DNA of 64,000 bases from Ascaphus truei. Taxonomy: Eukaryota > Chordata > Amphibia > Anura > Ascaphidae. Below the pieces are notes generated by a model. That model was given only the letters and a program-made list of their open reading frames with translations, did no database searches and was not told the DNA's origin. Position numbers and translations under genes: made by a program. The DNA lies in NCBI GenBank assembly GCA_036426205.1, contig WSYH01000265.1, positions 62,001-126,000 of the forward strand. The letters are read 5' to 3'. Shown here piece by piece: positions 33,905 to 46,951 of this stretch (position 1 is its first letter; the number at the start of each line of letters is the position of its first letter).

Positions 33905-35590
33905 TGTGACGATAGTGAGGGTTTGGCCCGGGATTAACGGGGTTACCCCCCAAGGGCCCCCTCTAACCTCACCAGGGAGACAAGGGGTTAACTGGGCTGA
34001 GGCCCAGAAATGTGATTTGACCCTTGTTATAACATGACAATGCTTATTCCCCTGTGTAAATGATGTTGTTGCTGGATCAGTGTCTGCATAACACACCCAC
34101 TGGGTCATAAGGGGTTAATGAGCTACAGTTTAAGAAAATTCCACTGTATGGTGTCTTTTCAGGAAATATGGACTTCAAAGGGCTTAATTGAAGTTGATTG
34201 TGAAAAGCAGAAGGGTTTTTTAGTGTACAGTATGTTAATACCTGTTTGCAGCCAGCCCTTGAGTCTTGGGGTGCAGCCTCAGGGGAACCCCCCAAGTACC
34301 CACATAGTAAAAATGGCACTTTGTCACAAGAGGGACATATATTTTTGATAAAGTGCTTTTCTGGGGCAGTTTTTGAAATGTACAGGCAGAATGATAATGG
34401 TGTGCTAATGCTAATGTACAGGCAGAATGCCTGCCCTTTTGTAATGCATGAGGAACCAAATGGTCTTGACACCTTAAAGCTGGGTTACCTCTGTATGCTA
34501 GATAGGACATCTTGCTAGGTGTGATACATAGTGATCAAAAAGTAATTACCTAATTGTTTATGCGGGGAGCTAAAAGCCTGCTTCAAAAGGTTTTATTGAT
34601 GGGGCCAGGGTGGGCTACCCCAAGCAGGATATCTGAATGGGTGTCCTTATTAAATATAAGAATATTATGAGATGTCCTTGGCTGACCAAGCTAAGAATCA
34701 CATATTTGTATCCGTGGGATTTAGCATATCTTTTTGAGTCTAAACACTGTGTATTTAACCGCTAATAAATGCCAGATATTAATATCTCTATTAATTTTCA
34801 TATTACCCTGTAATGTTTGGTCTCTCTGCGAGCGTCAGGTGTGACGGAATGTATTAATATATCGCACCTGCCTGTATGTATTACTGAACTCAAGTTAGGG
34901 AGTGATTTGCAGTAAATATGAAATTTTGGTTGAGTTCTGAGAAACTGCAGCCCCCCTGCTATGATAATGAGCAGGAAAGACTAGAATTTACATTGCCTGG
35001 TCTAAAAGCTAAATTGCTAATTGCTTATGCTTGGCCCAACGGACAAAAGGAACTAATCAGAAAAGTGTGACCTTTCACACTGGACACTGGAAGTCCAAAC
35101 TGAGCTTCAAAAGCTTCAAAGGGACTTTTGCTAGCCGTCGCGGCACCTAGGGTAAAAGAGATGAGTTTGACATAGTATATAAGTCAAAGCCACCCTTTAC
35201 CCATTGTTCTTCATGCAAATGTTCTTCATGCAAATGTTCTTCATGTTCTTCAAGCAAATGTTCTTCATGATCTTCATGTCTGCATGTCATCAGGCCGGTG
35301 TCTTTATGCAAGGTCTTGGGATGATGCAGGTATTGCTGTATAACTTTGCCTGTCTTGCTGTGATGTCAACTGAAATATATGGGAGAAGTGGCCCAGTCTG
35401 TATCCTGATGGCCTTCTGTCCTAATCTTTAAGTAAGTGTCTATATTTTGCCTGTTATTTGTACATATCTGTTGTGTTCACCTTTATCAAGGAATAAATGA
35501 CATTTTATCATATCTAAGTCTCGTCCCAGTTCAAACCCAGGTATATATATATTTATATATAGTTTTGGTGTAAATTACAGCCTGTCATAA
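33905..35590 (+). mobile_element. Candidate solo LTR
   Basis: The segment starts TGTGACGATAG, has another TGTGACGG at 34850, a TATA box in AGTATATAAG at 35174-35183 and GAATAAATG at 35491, followed by a short region ending near GCCTGTCA. That order (U3, TATA, poly(A) signal) fits an LTR. Three GTTCTTCATGCAAAT repeats sit just after the TATA box (35206-35245). No matching second LTR, coding region or target-site duplication was found. Confidence 0.35.
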
Positions 35591-36375
35591 ACTACCGTGG
35601 CAAACAGGGATTATTGCACAGGAGGAGAAATGCATGTAACCCCAAAATTACACAGGGCTACATAATCAATAGTGTGGGCAAATGCAACAGCACTATTATG
35701 AACACGGAATAAGGTATTATTAATGAATAAACTTGTTACTTAGCATATGCAATGTTTCGCGTTTCAATTTTTTTATTAATGTGAAACAGACACACACAAT
35801 AGTCTCTAAGTATTATCATGTATATAGTATATCTCTGTGCCTACTACTATGGGAAAATGTTTTGTTAAACTGTATCAATCATCCGTACAGTATATCACTT
35901 ATATGTCTGTAAATTTGAACTGTCAATCTATAAAAAAAAATAATTGTAGAATTTACTGTACCCAATTATTCAACAATAATAAATGTTCTGATTAAAACAG
36001 GGGTGCTAACTGTGTGGCGCTACATTTTAAAATGGCGTTACTGAAGCAAGACCCGTGCTTACAGGGGCACTGTGCTCTTCCAAACAAAAATTATACTTAT
36101 TGCTGGGGAGGGTGCGGGTTCTCTGTAACTGTCTCTTACCTTCTCTCCAGCTTCTCTTCCTGCATCTTCTCATAGTTACGCCGCAAAGTAAAATGATGAA
36201 GCGCTGCCATCAAAAGACCACGCAGTGATGACACATGACAGCGCGACCTCGCACACATTAGGAAATACAGAATAGAGGGCGGCTGGGCCGCTAAAAAGCC
36301 GCCATTGTTATCCCCACACAAAGCCCAGCCGGAGCTGCTACCCCCCCCCCCCCCCCACACTCCTACGGAGGTAAG
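35591..36375. other. Unannotated sequence
   Basis: AT-rich to 36050; a C-run at 36342-36356. No gene recognised. Confidence 0.45.
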
Positions 36376-36452
36376 TATCTCGGAAAGTAGGGGGTCCCCG
36401 GAGCTGAAATTAAAGCAGTTCCGCTACGGAGACCCCCTGATTCAAACCTGCA
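36376..36452. repeat. Short copy of foldback-family core
   Basis: AGGGGGTCCCCGGAGCTGAA and CTACGGAGACCCCCTGATTC are the two inverted inner arms of the family also at 8560-8815 and 55131-55370, here separated by only about 15 bp. Confidence 0.65.
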
Positions 36453-37129
36453 CTTTATTTTTTTTAAAGGAAAGCAGGATTGCTGCTTTAATGGGGGCAG
36501 TACAGATGGCTATATCTGTATGTAGAAGAAATGATATTGCAAGTATCAATCACTGGAAGTCCATATCTGCTCCCATCACTGCACAGTTATATCCTACTGA
36601 GCCACAAGATGTTCCCATCCCGGCTGCTAGCATGCAGTACGTTAAAAAGTTACATTAAAACATCCGACCATATATTCGGCCCAGAATCAATTCTGTCGAG
36701 AATTCTCCATGTGACTGACAGTCTGGGATTGGAACGCTAAGAAATCTTAGTTTATGGTGTGTACAATACATGGAGCCTAGAACTAGAATTTGCATTTCCT
36801 CTTTTTTATTATTAATACCAAAACACTCCGCGGATTCTGCAGCCAGTGGACAGATTCTAAAGAATTTTACAAATCCGTCCACGGGTTGTATTGAATGGCG
36901 GATTTCCATGAATCCGTGCGAATTAAAACCGACCAAATCCATTTACGGATTTTACACCGCAAAACAGATTTTTTTTTTGGGGGGGGGGGAAATGCGAGAA
37001 AGGGGGAAGTGGGTTTGGGCAGATTCGCCCATCTCTAGTTCTCTCATCTTTTCTGAAGCATTTTAACCGAACTCATGAATGAATAAGGTAGTTAAGAGGA
37101 ATACAAAATAATAATATCAGCAACAGACA
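36453..37129. other. Unannotated; poly-T/poly-G run at 36966-36988
   Basis: Bases 36820-36960 have repeated CGGATT/AATCCG words that also occur at 40200-40400, hinting at a shared unnamed repeat. No gene. Confidence 0.4.
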
Positions 37130-37282
37130 GGGAGAGATCTCTTATAGCAAGTTAAAAAAAATCTATAATGCAAATTAAATGGGGATTAGCAGGGAGTGCT
37201 GCGGTAACCGCTAGTCCGTGCTAATCACCATTTTATTTGCATTATAGATTTTTTTACTTACTTTAAATGATGTCTCCCAGCC
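37130..37282. repeat. Foldback element
   Basis: AATCTATAATGCAAATTAAA (37160-37179) is mirrored by TTTATTTGCATTATAGATT (37233-37251), and GGATTAGCA by TGCTAATC. Outer GGGAGA and TCTCCC extend the arms. Confidence 0.75.
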
Positions 37283-37574
37283 CTTTCCAAAGATGTTTTT
37301 TTTATGTTTAATATCTGATGCTATCGTTCAGGGGATATACTTTATATTAAGGAAGGATGCAATGACTTTGTCTCCAGAGCTCACTGCAGTTTATAGGTTA
37401 CTATGATAAGGTCAAAAGCATTGGATTAAGACAATCATATTAAAAAAAAAGAGAGAGAACAGGTGAAGCTCAGGCAGCGAGATACTAACATGATATGAGT
37501 TAAACTGGTAAAGGTTTCTGGTGGGGGGAGGAGAAATGCTCCTTTAGGTTAACATTGGGCTGAAGGAATATTTT
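37283..37574. other. Unannotated sequence
   Basis: No feature recognised. Confidence 0.45.
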
Positions 37575-37765
37575 AGTGGTAAGAATAATGCCTTTGAAAC
37601 AGAAGACCTCCAGTTCATATCCCAGTGTTAGGTTTACTTGTGACCTTTAGTAAGTCCTGTGCTTTCTATCCCTAGGCATTAGGAGCAATTTACAGTATAT
37701 ATTGCAAGCGCTTTGAGTGTACACTGCGGTGCTAGGTAATAAGAAAATGTATTATCCGTAGCAGA
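37575..37765 (+). repeat. Diverged CORE-SINE
   Basis: A TAGTGGTAAG box A-like word and CAGTTCATATCCC box B-like word (about 37610-37625) precede GTGACCTTTAGTAAGTC, the CORE signature of MIR-like SINEs, and a tail with GCAAGCGCTTTGAGTG. More degraded than the copy at 38706. Confidence 0.5.
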
Positions 37766-37916
37766 AAGTAAATGGCACCAGAGTGCACTATGAAAGACAT
37801 TCCCACTCCAGGTTCATGTTATTGCTAGCATAGTGATCAGGAGGCCTTGACCTGCCTGGTGAAATCTCTTTGGATCATATCCTGGCATATTCCCACATGG
37901 CTACTTTAAAAGGTAG

Positions 37917-38640
37917 TTATGCTTCACACACACTGGTCATCAGTTTCCACTTGGCTGAAGTGACAGAAGTAATTCGCCTTGTCTCTATGTCATGAGGACT
38001 GAGGTGTTGCACAGCTGGATGGGGCTTGTTTCTGCTTGTTTCTTCTGTAGAAGCTGCTCTAACACATAGAAAGTGGGAGTTCACCTGTTCAATACCTTTA
38101 AAGGTTAACCCCTTAGGATCACCGTTGTGTGCCAGGGCAAAATGCTTAGAGACACTGTGTGTCAATAACTTCCATTTAATGTTCCCTATGTGTTCTGAGA
38201 TACGGGTACGTAGTGGGCAGATGGTCTTCCCCACGAACTGAAGACCACATGGACATTCTAGGAGATATACTGTACCACAAATTTAGACCTACAATTGATA
38301 TGTTTACAATTTTATAACTTATTCCGGAGGTATTAGATTTGAACAGGTCCCCTACAGTTGAGCTACTGTTTAACTGCAGGCTGCACAACTTTTACAACCA
38401 AAAAAAATCCTTTAGGAAGGTCCAACCATGTACATCTAGTTGGTTCTTTATTCCTTAAATCACTAGGTGCTGATTTATTTTTGATATTGGGAGCTTTTCT
38501 AGGGATGTGATCCCCCAAAACTGGATCATTTTTTAACACATGCCAGTGTTGATTTAAAATGTGTTTGATTTTTCCAGCGTCCCTATTAAACTGAGTAATA
38601 AAAGGTACTTTGAAATTTCTGGTATTCGTATGAGTTTTTA
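37917..38640 (-). pseudogene. PLE fragment: RT C-terminus, linker and GIY-YIG nuclease
   Basis: On the minus strand the sequence reads VPFITQFNRDAGKIKHIL and HWHVLKNDPVLGDHIP (38620-38500), then after a frameshift a cysteine linker (CKSCAACS near 38390) and a GIY-YIG block TVYLLECPCGLQFVGKT near 38270-38220, followed by RTRISEHIGNI and SKHFALAHNGDP. The stop is at 37917. It is a different PLE lineage from the one at 22223. At least one frameshift separates the parts, and the RT core is missing. Confidence 0.85.
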
Positions 38641-38705
38641 AAATAAAAACAGTTAGATTTTTCTATTTAATTTGTTACATTGTATAAACACACTTATTTA
38701 TACAT

Positions 38706-39005
38706 GAAGAAGTGGCTCAGTGAGTAAAGACACTGATTGATAACAACAACTCTGAGAGTAAATCAGAGGAACCTGGTTCAATTCCTTGTGTCAGCATCTT
38801 GAGTTCTTGTGTTCTTGTGTTCTTGAGTAGTCACTTTATCTCCCTGTGCCTCAGGCACCAAAATCATAAATTGTAAGCTCATCTGGGCAGGGACTGTGTC
38901 TGTTATAATCCTATGTGCTGCATACTGCACACTATACAGTAATTGTGAAGCGTCTTGGGTCCCATTGAAAGAAAAGCAATATATCAAATAAAGTTATTAT
39001 TATTT
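38706..39005 (+). repeat. tRNA-derived CORE-SINE with L2-like tail
   Basis: Box A-like TGGCTCAGTGAG at 38713 and a perfect box B GGTTCAATTCC at 38775-38785 form a Pol III promoter. The CORE part has AGTCACTTTATCTCCCTGTG. The tail contains TTGTAAGCTCATCTGGGCAG and GTGAAGCG, as does the L2 3' end at 43725-43890, before an ATTATT-type simple tail. Confidence 0.85.
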
Positions 39006-40499
39006 TTAGTTTATATCTATTTATTTATTTGTCTGCTTTCTTTGTAAACTTTATAGCTATCTGACTCTCTTTATCTGCCACCAGGCTATGTGCATTATAA
39101 TGTCACCAGTATGATATCACGGGCCAGGACATAGCATACCAGGTATACTGTAGGACCCAGTGGCTGACTTGCTTATCAGAAAAATTGTAATAACTCATAG
39201 ATTTTAAAAATAGAATGTATCCAATTTCTTCGATCTGAGGAATCATCAGGCAAAATGTGGTTACAATATCTTAAGAGGTGTCCAAATTCTTAGCGAACAG
39301 ACAAACAACTTTCCAAAATATATAATAGATGTTGATGTATGTCTTGTATGATCCCATTAGATTGCAAGCTCTTTGGGTCAAGGGTTTCCTTGGCCTTGTG
39401 TGTAATGCTCATAGTCTAATGTGTATATGTCCATCCCTGAATATGTTATTTGTACTTTCACTCTCACTGAAAAACTTTGCATACATGGTTGTACCTATAG
39501 AAATAATAATAATAATAATAATAATACAGTAATAATAATAATAGTTATATATTGCATTGTGAACAGTGTACTGGTGAAAGAATGAAAAAAACTTACGAAT
39601 TAAGTGGGACAAATGTGTGGCAGTATGGTAAGAAATGTTTAATAGAGTAACACAAACATCAAACACAATATAGCAGGAAACAGACCGTTTGCCTCACAAA
39701 TGGTGTGTAATGGAGTGAAACAGATTTGTCACAAACAGCCCTGTTTCTTTCCATTAACGTAAGAAAATTGCCTCTATTCTACATTATGGCAAAGTGAATT
39801 CACTATATTTCACAGTGATGTAGATTCAATGACTCAAAATGACAGGGTTAATGACATAACACGAATCCCATATAAACAACAATCATGCGGTGTCACTTCA
39901 GTTCAACTCAGAATCAAGACTGGGCCTCCGATGAAGTGTTATTTGGGTCTGAAACATGACATTACAATACAACCTTTTTCTCCATTGACATGAAATTGCT
40001 GCGTGTACATTGTAAGCATGAGATGTACATTTCCGGTGCAAAAACAGTATGTTGAAGCTAAGAGGTAGTTTGAGCAAGTGTGATACTTTACTGTACTTGT
40101 CCGAGATATGGTAACCTGTCTTGTTTGAAAATTTCCATAAACGATGGAGCAAAGAGTGAAATTTGTTTAAGTAAATATCCACTAAATGGGCCAAGTTTGG
40201 CCAAAATTCACCAGTATATGTGGAATTCCGCGGATCAGTCACAAAAAGACAGAGCCGTTGTTTTTGTCCCCCCTATTACTGAAAATCAGTCCAACGGATT
40301 CAGAATCTACGTCCGGAATCTGAATCCGCAAGGTAGTCCTTGTAAAAGTCCAGAGTGCGGGAAAACAGTTTCAGGCGAGGAGAATCCGGCTTGTGCAGCC
40401 AACCAATTTGCAGCCCATATTCAAAGTGGCCCATTATAAGTGGCAAGACTACTGGACAACACAAGTTTAAAAGGAAGTTCAAAAGAAGTGAGGAAGAAG
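39006..40499. other. Unannotated; (AAT)n at 39503-39542, L2-like tail at 39355-39420
   Basis: ATTGCAAGCTCTTTGGGTCA at 39361 resembles the SINE/L2 tail and is followed by an (AAT)n tract, so a short SINE or L2 3' end probably lies here. The rest shows no feature beyond AT-rich sequence. Confidence 0.45.
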
Positions 40500-43400
40500 T
40501 GGACACCCCATCTGGCCCTGATTCCTGCATTTGAACTACGTTGGAAAGGAGGATATCATCTATACCAGACTGCATCATTACTGCTGTGATGCTGCCTTTA
40601 CCATTTATATTTGCTGTGACTTCATTTCTTCTCAAATTATGCACTTCTTTTTACCAGCCTCAGTATGTCTCTAACTCTATTCATATATCTCCATCTCTCC
40701 TTCCTTCCCCACTTCTCAGTTCACATGAACTCCTTTCTTACCTGCGTCCTCTGACACCACACAGCTATATCCCCTGCACTAAAAAACACCCCTACAAATC
40801 ATCCTCACACATTCTCTTTCTATCCATGCTTCTCCTCCTTGCTTCTGGGGATATCTCTCCCAAACCTGGTCCTCACCTTATTTCTACATGCGCATGTCCT
40901 CGCCTGCCAATTGCAACCTCTACTCCTTCTGGTGTCTGTACATGACTTTTTTCTCTCTCACCCTCTGCTCCTATTTGCTATAACTGAGACCTGGCTCACT
41001 CAGTCTGACTCTGCTCTGAAAGCTGCCCTCTCCGATGGTGGCCTTTCCTTCTCCCACACTCCGCGCACTGATGGCAGGGGTGGAGGCGTGGGGCTCCTGC
41101 TCTCCTCTCTCTGCCGTTACTGAACCCTTCCTATTCCTCCATCTCTTGCTTTTCCCTCTTTTGAGGCTCACACTGTCCAGATCTTCTCTCCTCTCCCTGT
41201 CCATGTGGCGGTCATCTATCGCCCACCTATCTCTACTCATTCCCCTTCTGCCTTTCTCTCTCACTTTGAATCCTGGCTCTCTTTCTTTCTCTCCTCAGAC
41301 TCCCCTGTTCTTCTCCTTGGGGACTCCAATTGCCACATTGATGACCCCTCTCTCCCTTGGGCTTCCCGCTTTCTTTCTCTAACCTCTTCTTTTGGCCTTC
41401 AACAGTGGACTGCAGCCAGCACCCACAAGGATGGCCACTACTTAGACCTGGTTTTCACTAAAAACTTCTCTCTCTCCGATTTCTCCATTTCCCCTTTTCC
41501 TCTCTCTGACCATCATCTCATGTCATTCTCTCTATATCGCTTCTCCCCTTCTCCACCTCCATCTACCCCCCGGTTCTGCAGAAACCTGTGCCCTATTCAC
41601 TTACCTGACTTTGAGTCCACTTTACGCTCCTCCCTCTCCTCTCTCAGCTCTGCTACAGATCCTGACAACCTGGTCAGGAACTACAACTCTGTCTTGTCCT
41701 CGTCGCTTGATCTACATGCTCCACTTTCTCTCTGCCACCCTCGCCCTTCTAACCCTAGACCCTGGCTAAATTCCCACACGCGCATGCTGCGTTCCTCCAC
41801 TCGTTCCTCTGAACGCCTTTGGAGGAAGTCTCACACTCTCGCAGACTTCCTTCACTACAAATTTATGCTATCCTGTTTCAACTCTGCCCTCTCGCAAGCT
41901 AAACAAGCCTACTTTCTACTTTTCTACTCTAATCAACATGCACAAGTCTAACCCACGCCGACTGTTCCCTGTCTTTGATACTCTACTCAAACCACCCTCA
42001 GCTGCCTCTCCTTCCTCCATCTCCGCTCAAGACTTTGCTGACTATTTTAAGGAAAAGGTGGAATCCATACGTCAGAACATCCCCTCTGTTTCTTCCTCCC
42101 ATCCTACACCTCTTCCTAACTCTCCTCCTGCCTTCCTTGACTCTTTTTCCACTGTCTCAGAGGAGGATGTGTCTGTTGAACGCCTCTTCTCCCTCTACCA
42201 CTTGCCCTCTTGACCCCATTCCCTCCCATCTCCTAAAACCTCTTGCTCCTACTATAATCCCTATGCTCACACACATTTTTAACTCCTCCCTCTGCTCTGG
42301 AACCTTTCCATCCTCTTTCAAACATGCAACAATCATACCATTACTCAAAAACAGCAAGCTTGACCCTACCTGTCTTTCTAACTATCGACCTGTCTCCCTC
42401 CTGCCTTTGCCTCTAAACTCCTTGAACGTCTTGTATTCTCTCGATTGCTCCATTTTCTCAACACCTATTCTCTCCTAGACCCTCTACAATCTGGCTTCCG
42501 CACTGCTCACTCCACGGAAACAGCCCTCACTAAAATAACTGATGACCTCCATGTTGCCAAAGACAGAAGTCATTACACTCTTCTCATATTACTCGACCTC
42601 TCTGCAGCATTTGACACCGTGGACACCCTCTTCTCCTTCATATTCTCCATACTCTTGGTATTCGGAACAAAGCTCTATCCTGGATCTCATCCTACCTCTC
42701 CCATCGTACTTTCAGTGTCTCTTCTGCTAACTCCTCCTCCTCCTCTATTGATCTCTCTGTGGGGGTACCCCAGGGCTCTGTCCTGGGACCTCTTCTCTTT
42801 TCTCTGTATACACTCTCTCTCTAGGTGACCTAATAACATCTTTTGGTTTCAAATATCACCTCTATGCTGACGACACACAAATATACTTTTCAACACCCGA
42901 CCTTACACCTGCTGTACAAACCAAAGTTTCTGAATGTCTCTCTGTTATATCATCCTGGATGGCCCTCCGCCGCCTTAAACTCAACATGGCTAAACAGAGC
43001 TCCTCATACTTCCTCCCAAACCTGGCCCCACTACCTCCTTCCACATTACTGTTGGAACTACGATCATTCACCCAGTAGCCCAAGCACGCTGCCTAGGGGT
43101 CACACTCGACTCCTCTCTCACATTCGCCCCTCACATTCAAAACATTTCTAAAACTTGTCACTTTTCCTCTGCAATATAACAAAAATACGCCCTTTCCTAT
43201 GTTGTGCCGACTGCTAAAACGCTGACTCAGGCCCTCATTCCTCCCGTCTGATTACTGTAACCTCTGCTGTCCGGCCTTCCTGCCTCTCACCTCGTCTCCC
43301 ACAATCTATCCTAAACGCTGCTGCCAGAATCACTCTACTCTTTCCTAGATTGTCTCAGCGTCCCCTCATGAAATCCCTCCTCGCTTCCGATCAAATCCCG

Positions 43401-43900
43401 CATCTCACATCCATTCTTCTCCTCACTTTTAAAGCTTTACACTCTTCTGCCCCTCCTTACATCTCAGCCCTAATTTCTCGTTATGACCAATCCAGACTCT
43501 TGCGTTTCATTCTCAAGGATGTCTTCTTTCAACCCCCTTTGATCTAAGCCCTCTCCCGCCTTGACCTTTTTCACTGACTGACCCCCATCTGGAATGCCCT
43601 TGCTTAAAGAAGCATATGAATAGCACTGTGGATCTTCTGAACACATGATACATAAGCTTGGCCCCCCTGCAGACGCACTTACCAGAACTCCCTCCTACTT
43701 TCTCTGTACGTTCTCCCTACCTACCCATTAGACTGTAAGCTCCTCGGGGCAGGGCTCCTCTTCCTTAATGTTACTTTTATGTCTAAAGCACTTATTCCCA
43801 TGATCTGTTATTTATATTATCTGTATTTATGATTACTACATGTATACTACTGTGAAGCGCTATGTACATTAATGGCGCATTAAATAAAGACATACAATAC
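40500..43900 (+). pseudogene. L2-clade LINE, nearly full length but decayed
   Basis: Landmarks in order: LLLASGDISPKPGPH near 40837, start of the APE endonuclease; ITETWLTQSDSAL near 40980; RGGGVGLLLSS near 41080; AVIYRPP near 41208; LLGDSNCHIDDP near 41317; LSDHHLMSF near 41505. The RT has NYRPVSLLP near 42380, [12 protein letters not shown] near 42490, [12 protein letters not shown] near 42590, [16 protein letters not shown] near 42760 and YADD near 42866. At least six frame changes separate them. The 3' end has TGTAAGCTCCTCGGGGCAGG near 43735, GTGAAGCGC near 43850 and an ATACA-type tail. Clade assignment is by motif recognition. Confidence 0.9.
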
Positions 43901-43908
43901 AATACAAA

Positions 43909-44170
43909 AGTGCAGGTCTCTCTAAGACAGAGACACAAGTACAGCTCCACTCATAAGTTCATATGCCAGTCTCCATTTAATGCGACAGCCAAGAACAGGG
44001 GAAAGACAATGTTTCAGGTCCCATATGGACCTTTCATCATATGAAAGGTCCATATGGGATATTAAAATTTCTTTCCCCTGTTCTTGGCTGTCGCATTAAA
44101 TGGAGACTGGCATTATGAACTTATGAGTAGAGCTGTACTTTGTATCTCTATCTTAGAGGAGACCTGCACT
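43909..44170. repeat. Foldback MITE, ~125-bp arms
   Basis: AGTGCAGGTCTCTCTAAGA at the left is mirrored by the right end ...GACCTGCACT. Arms pair almost base for base through CAGCCAAGAACAGGGGAAAG against CTTTCCCCTGTTCTTGGCTG, to a centre near 44040 (ATGAAAGGTCCATATGGGA). It begins directly after the L2 tail. Confidence 0.88.
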
Positions 44171-44514
44171 AACATAATTTGTTAGTTCTTGTAAAAGAAA
44201 ATGATTCATTTCATGACTAAACCCCTTGCTGATGGTGAAAGATGACCCTGCAATGAGTTACTATTCATGCTTAGTTAAATGAAAGATGTTATACAGTAAG
44301 TCATGTTGAATACTATATTTTGCTCTGGTTTGCTGGTCATGCGTTTCATGGGGTCTCTTCCCAACATGCTGTTTGCCAGTGTTTCTTTAATCTCACACCT
44401 TTGTGAATATGGAAATATTAGACTTTCTGTTGTGGGTGTTGTATTATGAATTCTCGAAGAATGCACAGCAAGTGCACGCTGACATTTCTGCTCCCATAGT
44501 TGCTCTCATCACAT
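44171..44514. other. Unannotated sequence
   Basis: No feature recognised. Confidence 0.45.
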
Positions 44515-44704
44515 GGGGTGGCCATCTCAGTACTCAAGGGCCACCAACAGGTCAGATTTTCAGGATATCCGTGCTTCAGCACAGGTGGCTCAATCAGTGG
44601 CTCAGTCTTCAACTGAGTCACTGATTGAGTCACCTACGCTGAAGCAGGGATATCCTGAAAACCTGACCTGTAGGTGGCCCTTGAGGTCTGATGTTGGCCA
44701 CCCC
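44515..44704. mobile_element. hAT-type palindromic MITE
   Basis: GGGGTGGCCATCTC at the left and GTTGGCCACCCC at the right are inverted; GGTCAGATTTTCAGGATATC pairs with GATATCCTGAAAACCTGACC. It matches the pattern of common vertebrate MITEs with CAGGGGTGGCCAAC ends. Outermost CA/TG bases are mutated. Confidence 0.8.
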
Positions 44705-46951
44705 ACTTTAGGTACAAGGCCAATAAACTATTTTAACAAGATACATATTAGTATTAAATGTAGCAGCATGGGCCATGATATATGCATGGGATATTCATGC
44801 GAATGTCATAATTCCACTTGTTTTGTGATGCCTTGAGCCATAAAAAAATAAGCAGCCAGCTGCTTATTTTACTGCTCACTATCAGTCATAACAGCTATGT
44901 AGGTGGACATGTTGCAATGCACCATATGCTATGTCCTTCTAGGAAAACGTTAAGGACACAATCTTTGTATCATATTTTTATTTATCTCATATACTTTTAA
45001 AAAACCTTTCAGAAAGCATCTCTTCCAATTAAGATAGGAATGCCTGTTGCCCACCACACAGTACTGTACATCTAGAACATAGAATTTATAATGCATTTGG
45101 TACAAAGTATAGTTTTACCCTCTGATAAGTTTCTGAGACTGAGAGAAAATATAAGAAAACACACATTTGGGGCACAGCCATTATTACAGGTGTATAGTGC
45201 TAGCAGGAGATGTTCCAGACGTTCCGATGAGGTCATAAACCATGTGAAATTGGCCCCTTTTGGACCACCGCAAAGTAGCCGCGGAGTCAGAAACGATTTT
45301 CCGCGCATGAAGTCAATGTGCATTGCAATTTTGGTTTATATGCTAATTTGCTAAATTATCTATAATCGCTAGATTTCCCGTAATGCTGACACTATACATA
45401 CGGCAGACACACCATGTTTATCTCACTGTCTAGCGCACTACTCTGATTTTGAGACATTATTAGTCCTTTGAGGCTTGGCACAAAATTTCCCAGGGAATAG
45501 CATTTTGGGGGGAAGGGGCTTAACATTTTGCAAATGCATGACTTACCCCTGCCTCGAGTTTGGGGATGGTGTTTTGCTCTGTGACACCGACAATCACAGC
45601 ACTCAGTAACATTAAGCCCATAGATATTACATGGACAATGTCTTAGGAAACAATGGTTGTAGCTTTATTTATAAATAGAAATTCTGACCAAATTAGGGGT
45701 ACGCATCCAAGTTGCTCCGCCCACAAAAACTAAACATCCCCTATATGCTAACAGTCGCCCAGGCCACTTGGTCCCAAAACACACCACATCACTGGAAGGT
45801 CACAGACGTACCGGTCGCCCGAGCCAGTTATGACACTATTTTCCCCATAACCACCAATTAGGGAGGTACTTTAGACCTCCCCATAAGGAGCCAACTTTTT
45901 CTGGTCCCTCACCCAGCTAAATTTTACCGCCACACTGCATCAACAAACTTGGAACCCAAATTCTTGAAAAACATGGAGGGAGGGTGGTACTTCAAATTGA
46001 TCTGGATGACGAAGAGGCAGGTGCAACCTTTGGCCCTCAGCAGCCGTCACGCCGCCCCTTCAGCTAGGGCCTTTTGGCTTTCTTTGTAGATCTTTTCACA
46101 CAACTCTAGTGCTGGCAATTATGTGCATTACGGATAATGTGCATTTTCTCTCACATGTAATGTTTCGTTTTAATGTGTAATAGGGGCAATATGTGGACAT
46201 GTTCGACTGCAAGACCATATGAAGATATATCACTGTTAGATGTGCAAGTTATGTATCTATTTGCTCTATATTAGGCTACACTAGTTGTTCACTAAATAAA
46301 GGATTGATAGTTTTTCTTCCATCTGCGGTTCTGACCTAGTTTTGTTTTCATCAGTTTAATATGGTAGATTCAAACTGAGCAAGTCTGGAAGCAGCAGATC
46401 CCCTCTATGTCTTGACCCTTCTGACATCTACAAGTATAGAGTCAGAGGTGCAATCTCCAGGCAGGTATAATATGTATTGGGCTTGATTCCAGAACAAATC
46501 ACTTTTTTTTTTCCTTTAGTGTTGTCAAGTAATTATTTTGCTGTAAAGTCTCTGAACAGTCCAAAGGTCTAACAGTCTAACAGTCTAAACCTACACATCC
46601 TCGCTGCCGTACAATTTGAAAACAGATGGCGTTGCACGCATCTCAAAATCTAACCTTTCCTCGGCAAGGACATTTACCATTTAGACTTGTTTGATTTTAT
46701 TTGACGAGAGGGAAGCAACAGAATGTTGTGTTCTAAAAACTAAGCAGTGGTCAGAGGGGCTTAAAAATTAGTCACGGTAATGGGGTTGATTTTAATGACA
46801 TGTTGTGGAAATCTATTTAAAACATATTCTAAAAAGGTTAGAATAAGATTTATGTTGAAAAAAAAAATGAAAGGGAGAAAGGTTTAAGAGAAGGAGGTTA
46901 CTTGGCTTTAAAAAGAAAGTAGGAATTGTAAGTGTGTAATTAAAAAAGAAG
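44705..46951. other. Unannotated intergenic sequence
   Basis: No repeat terminus or supported frame over about 2.2 kb. A-rich run at 46858-46868 just before the RTE fragment. Confidence 0.45.

Noticed and set aside
33905..35590. A confident endogenous retrovirus
   Set aside because: Only LTR-like signals were seen; no gag, pol or env remnant and no target-site duplication.
38706..38790. A functional tRNA gene
   Set aside because: Box A and box B words are present, but no cloverleaf can be formed and the sequence continues into CORE and L2-like tail parts of a SINE.
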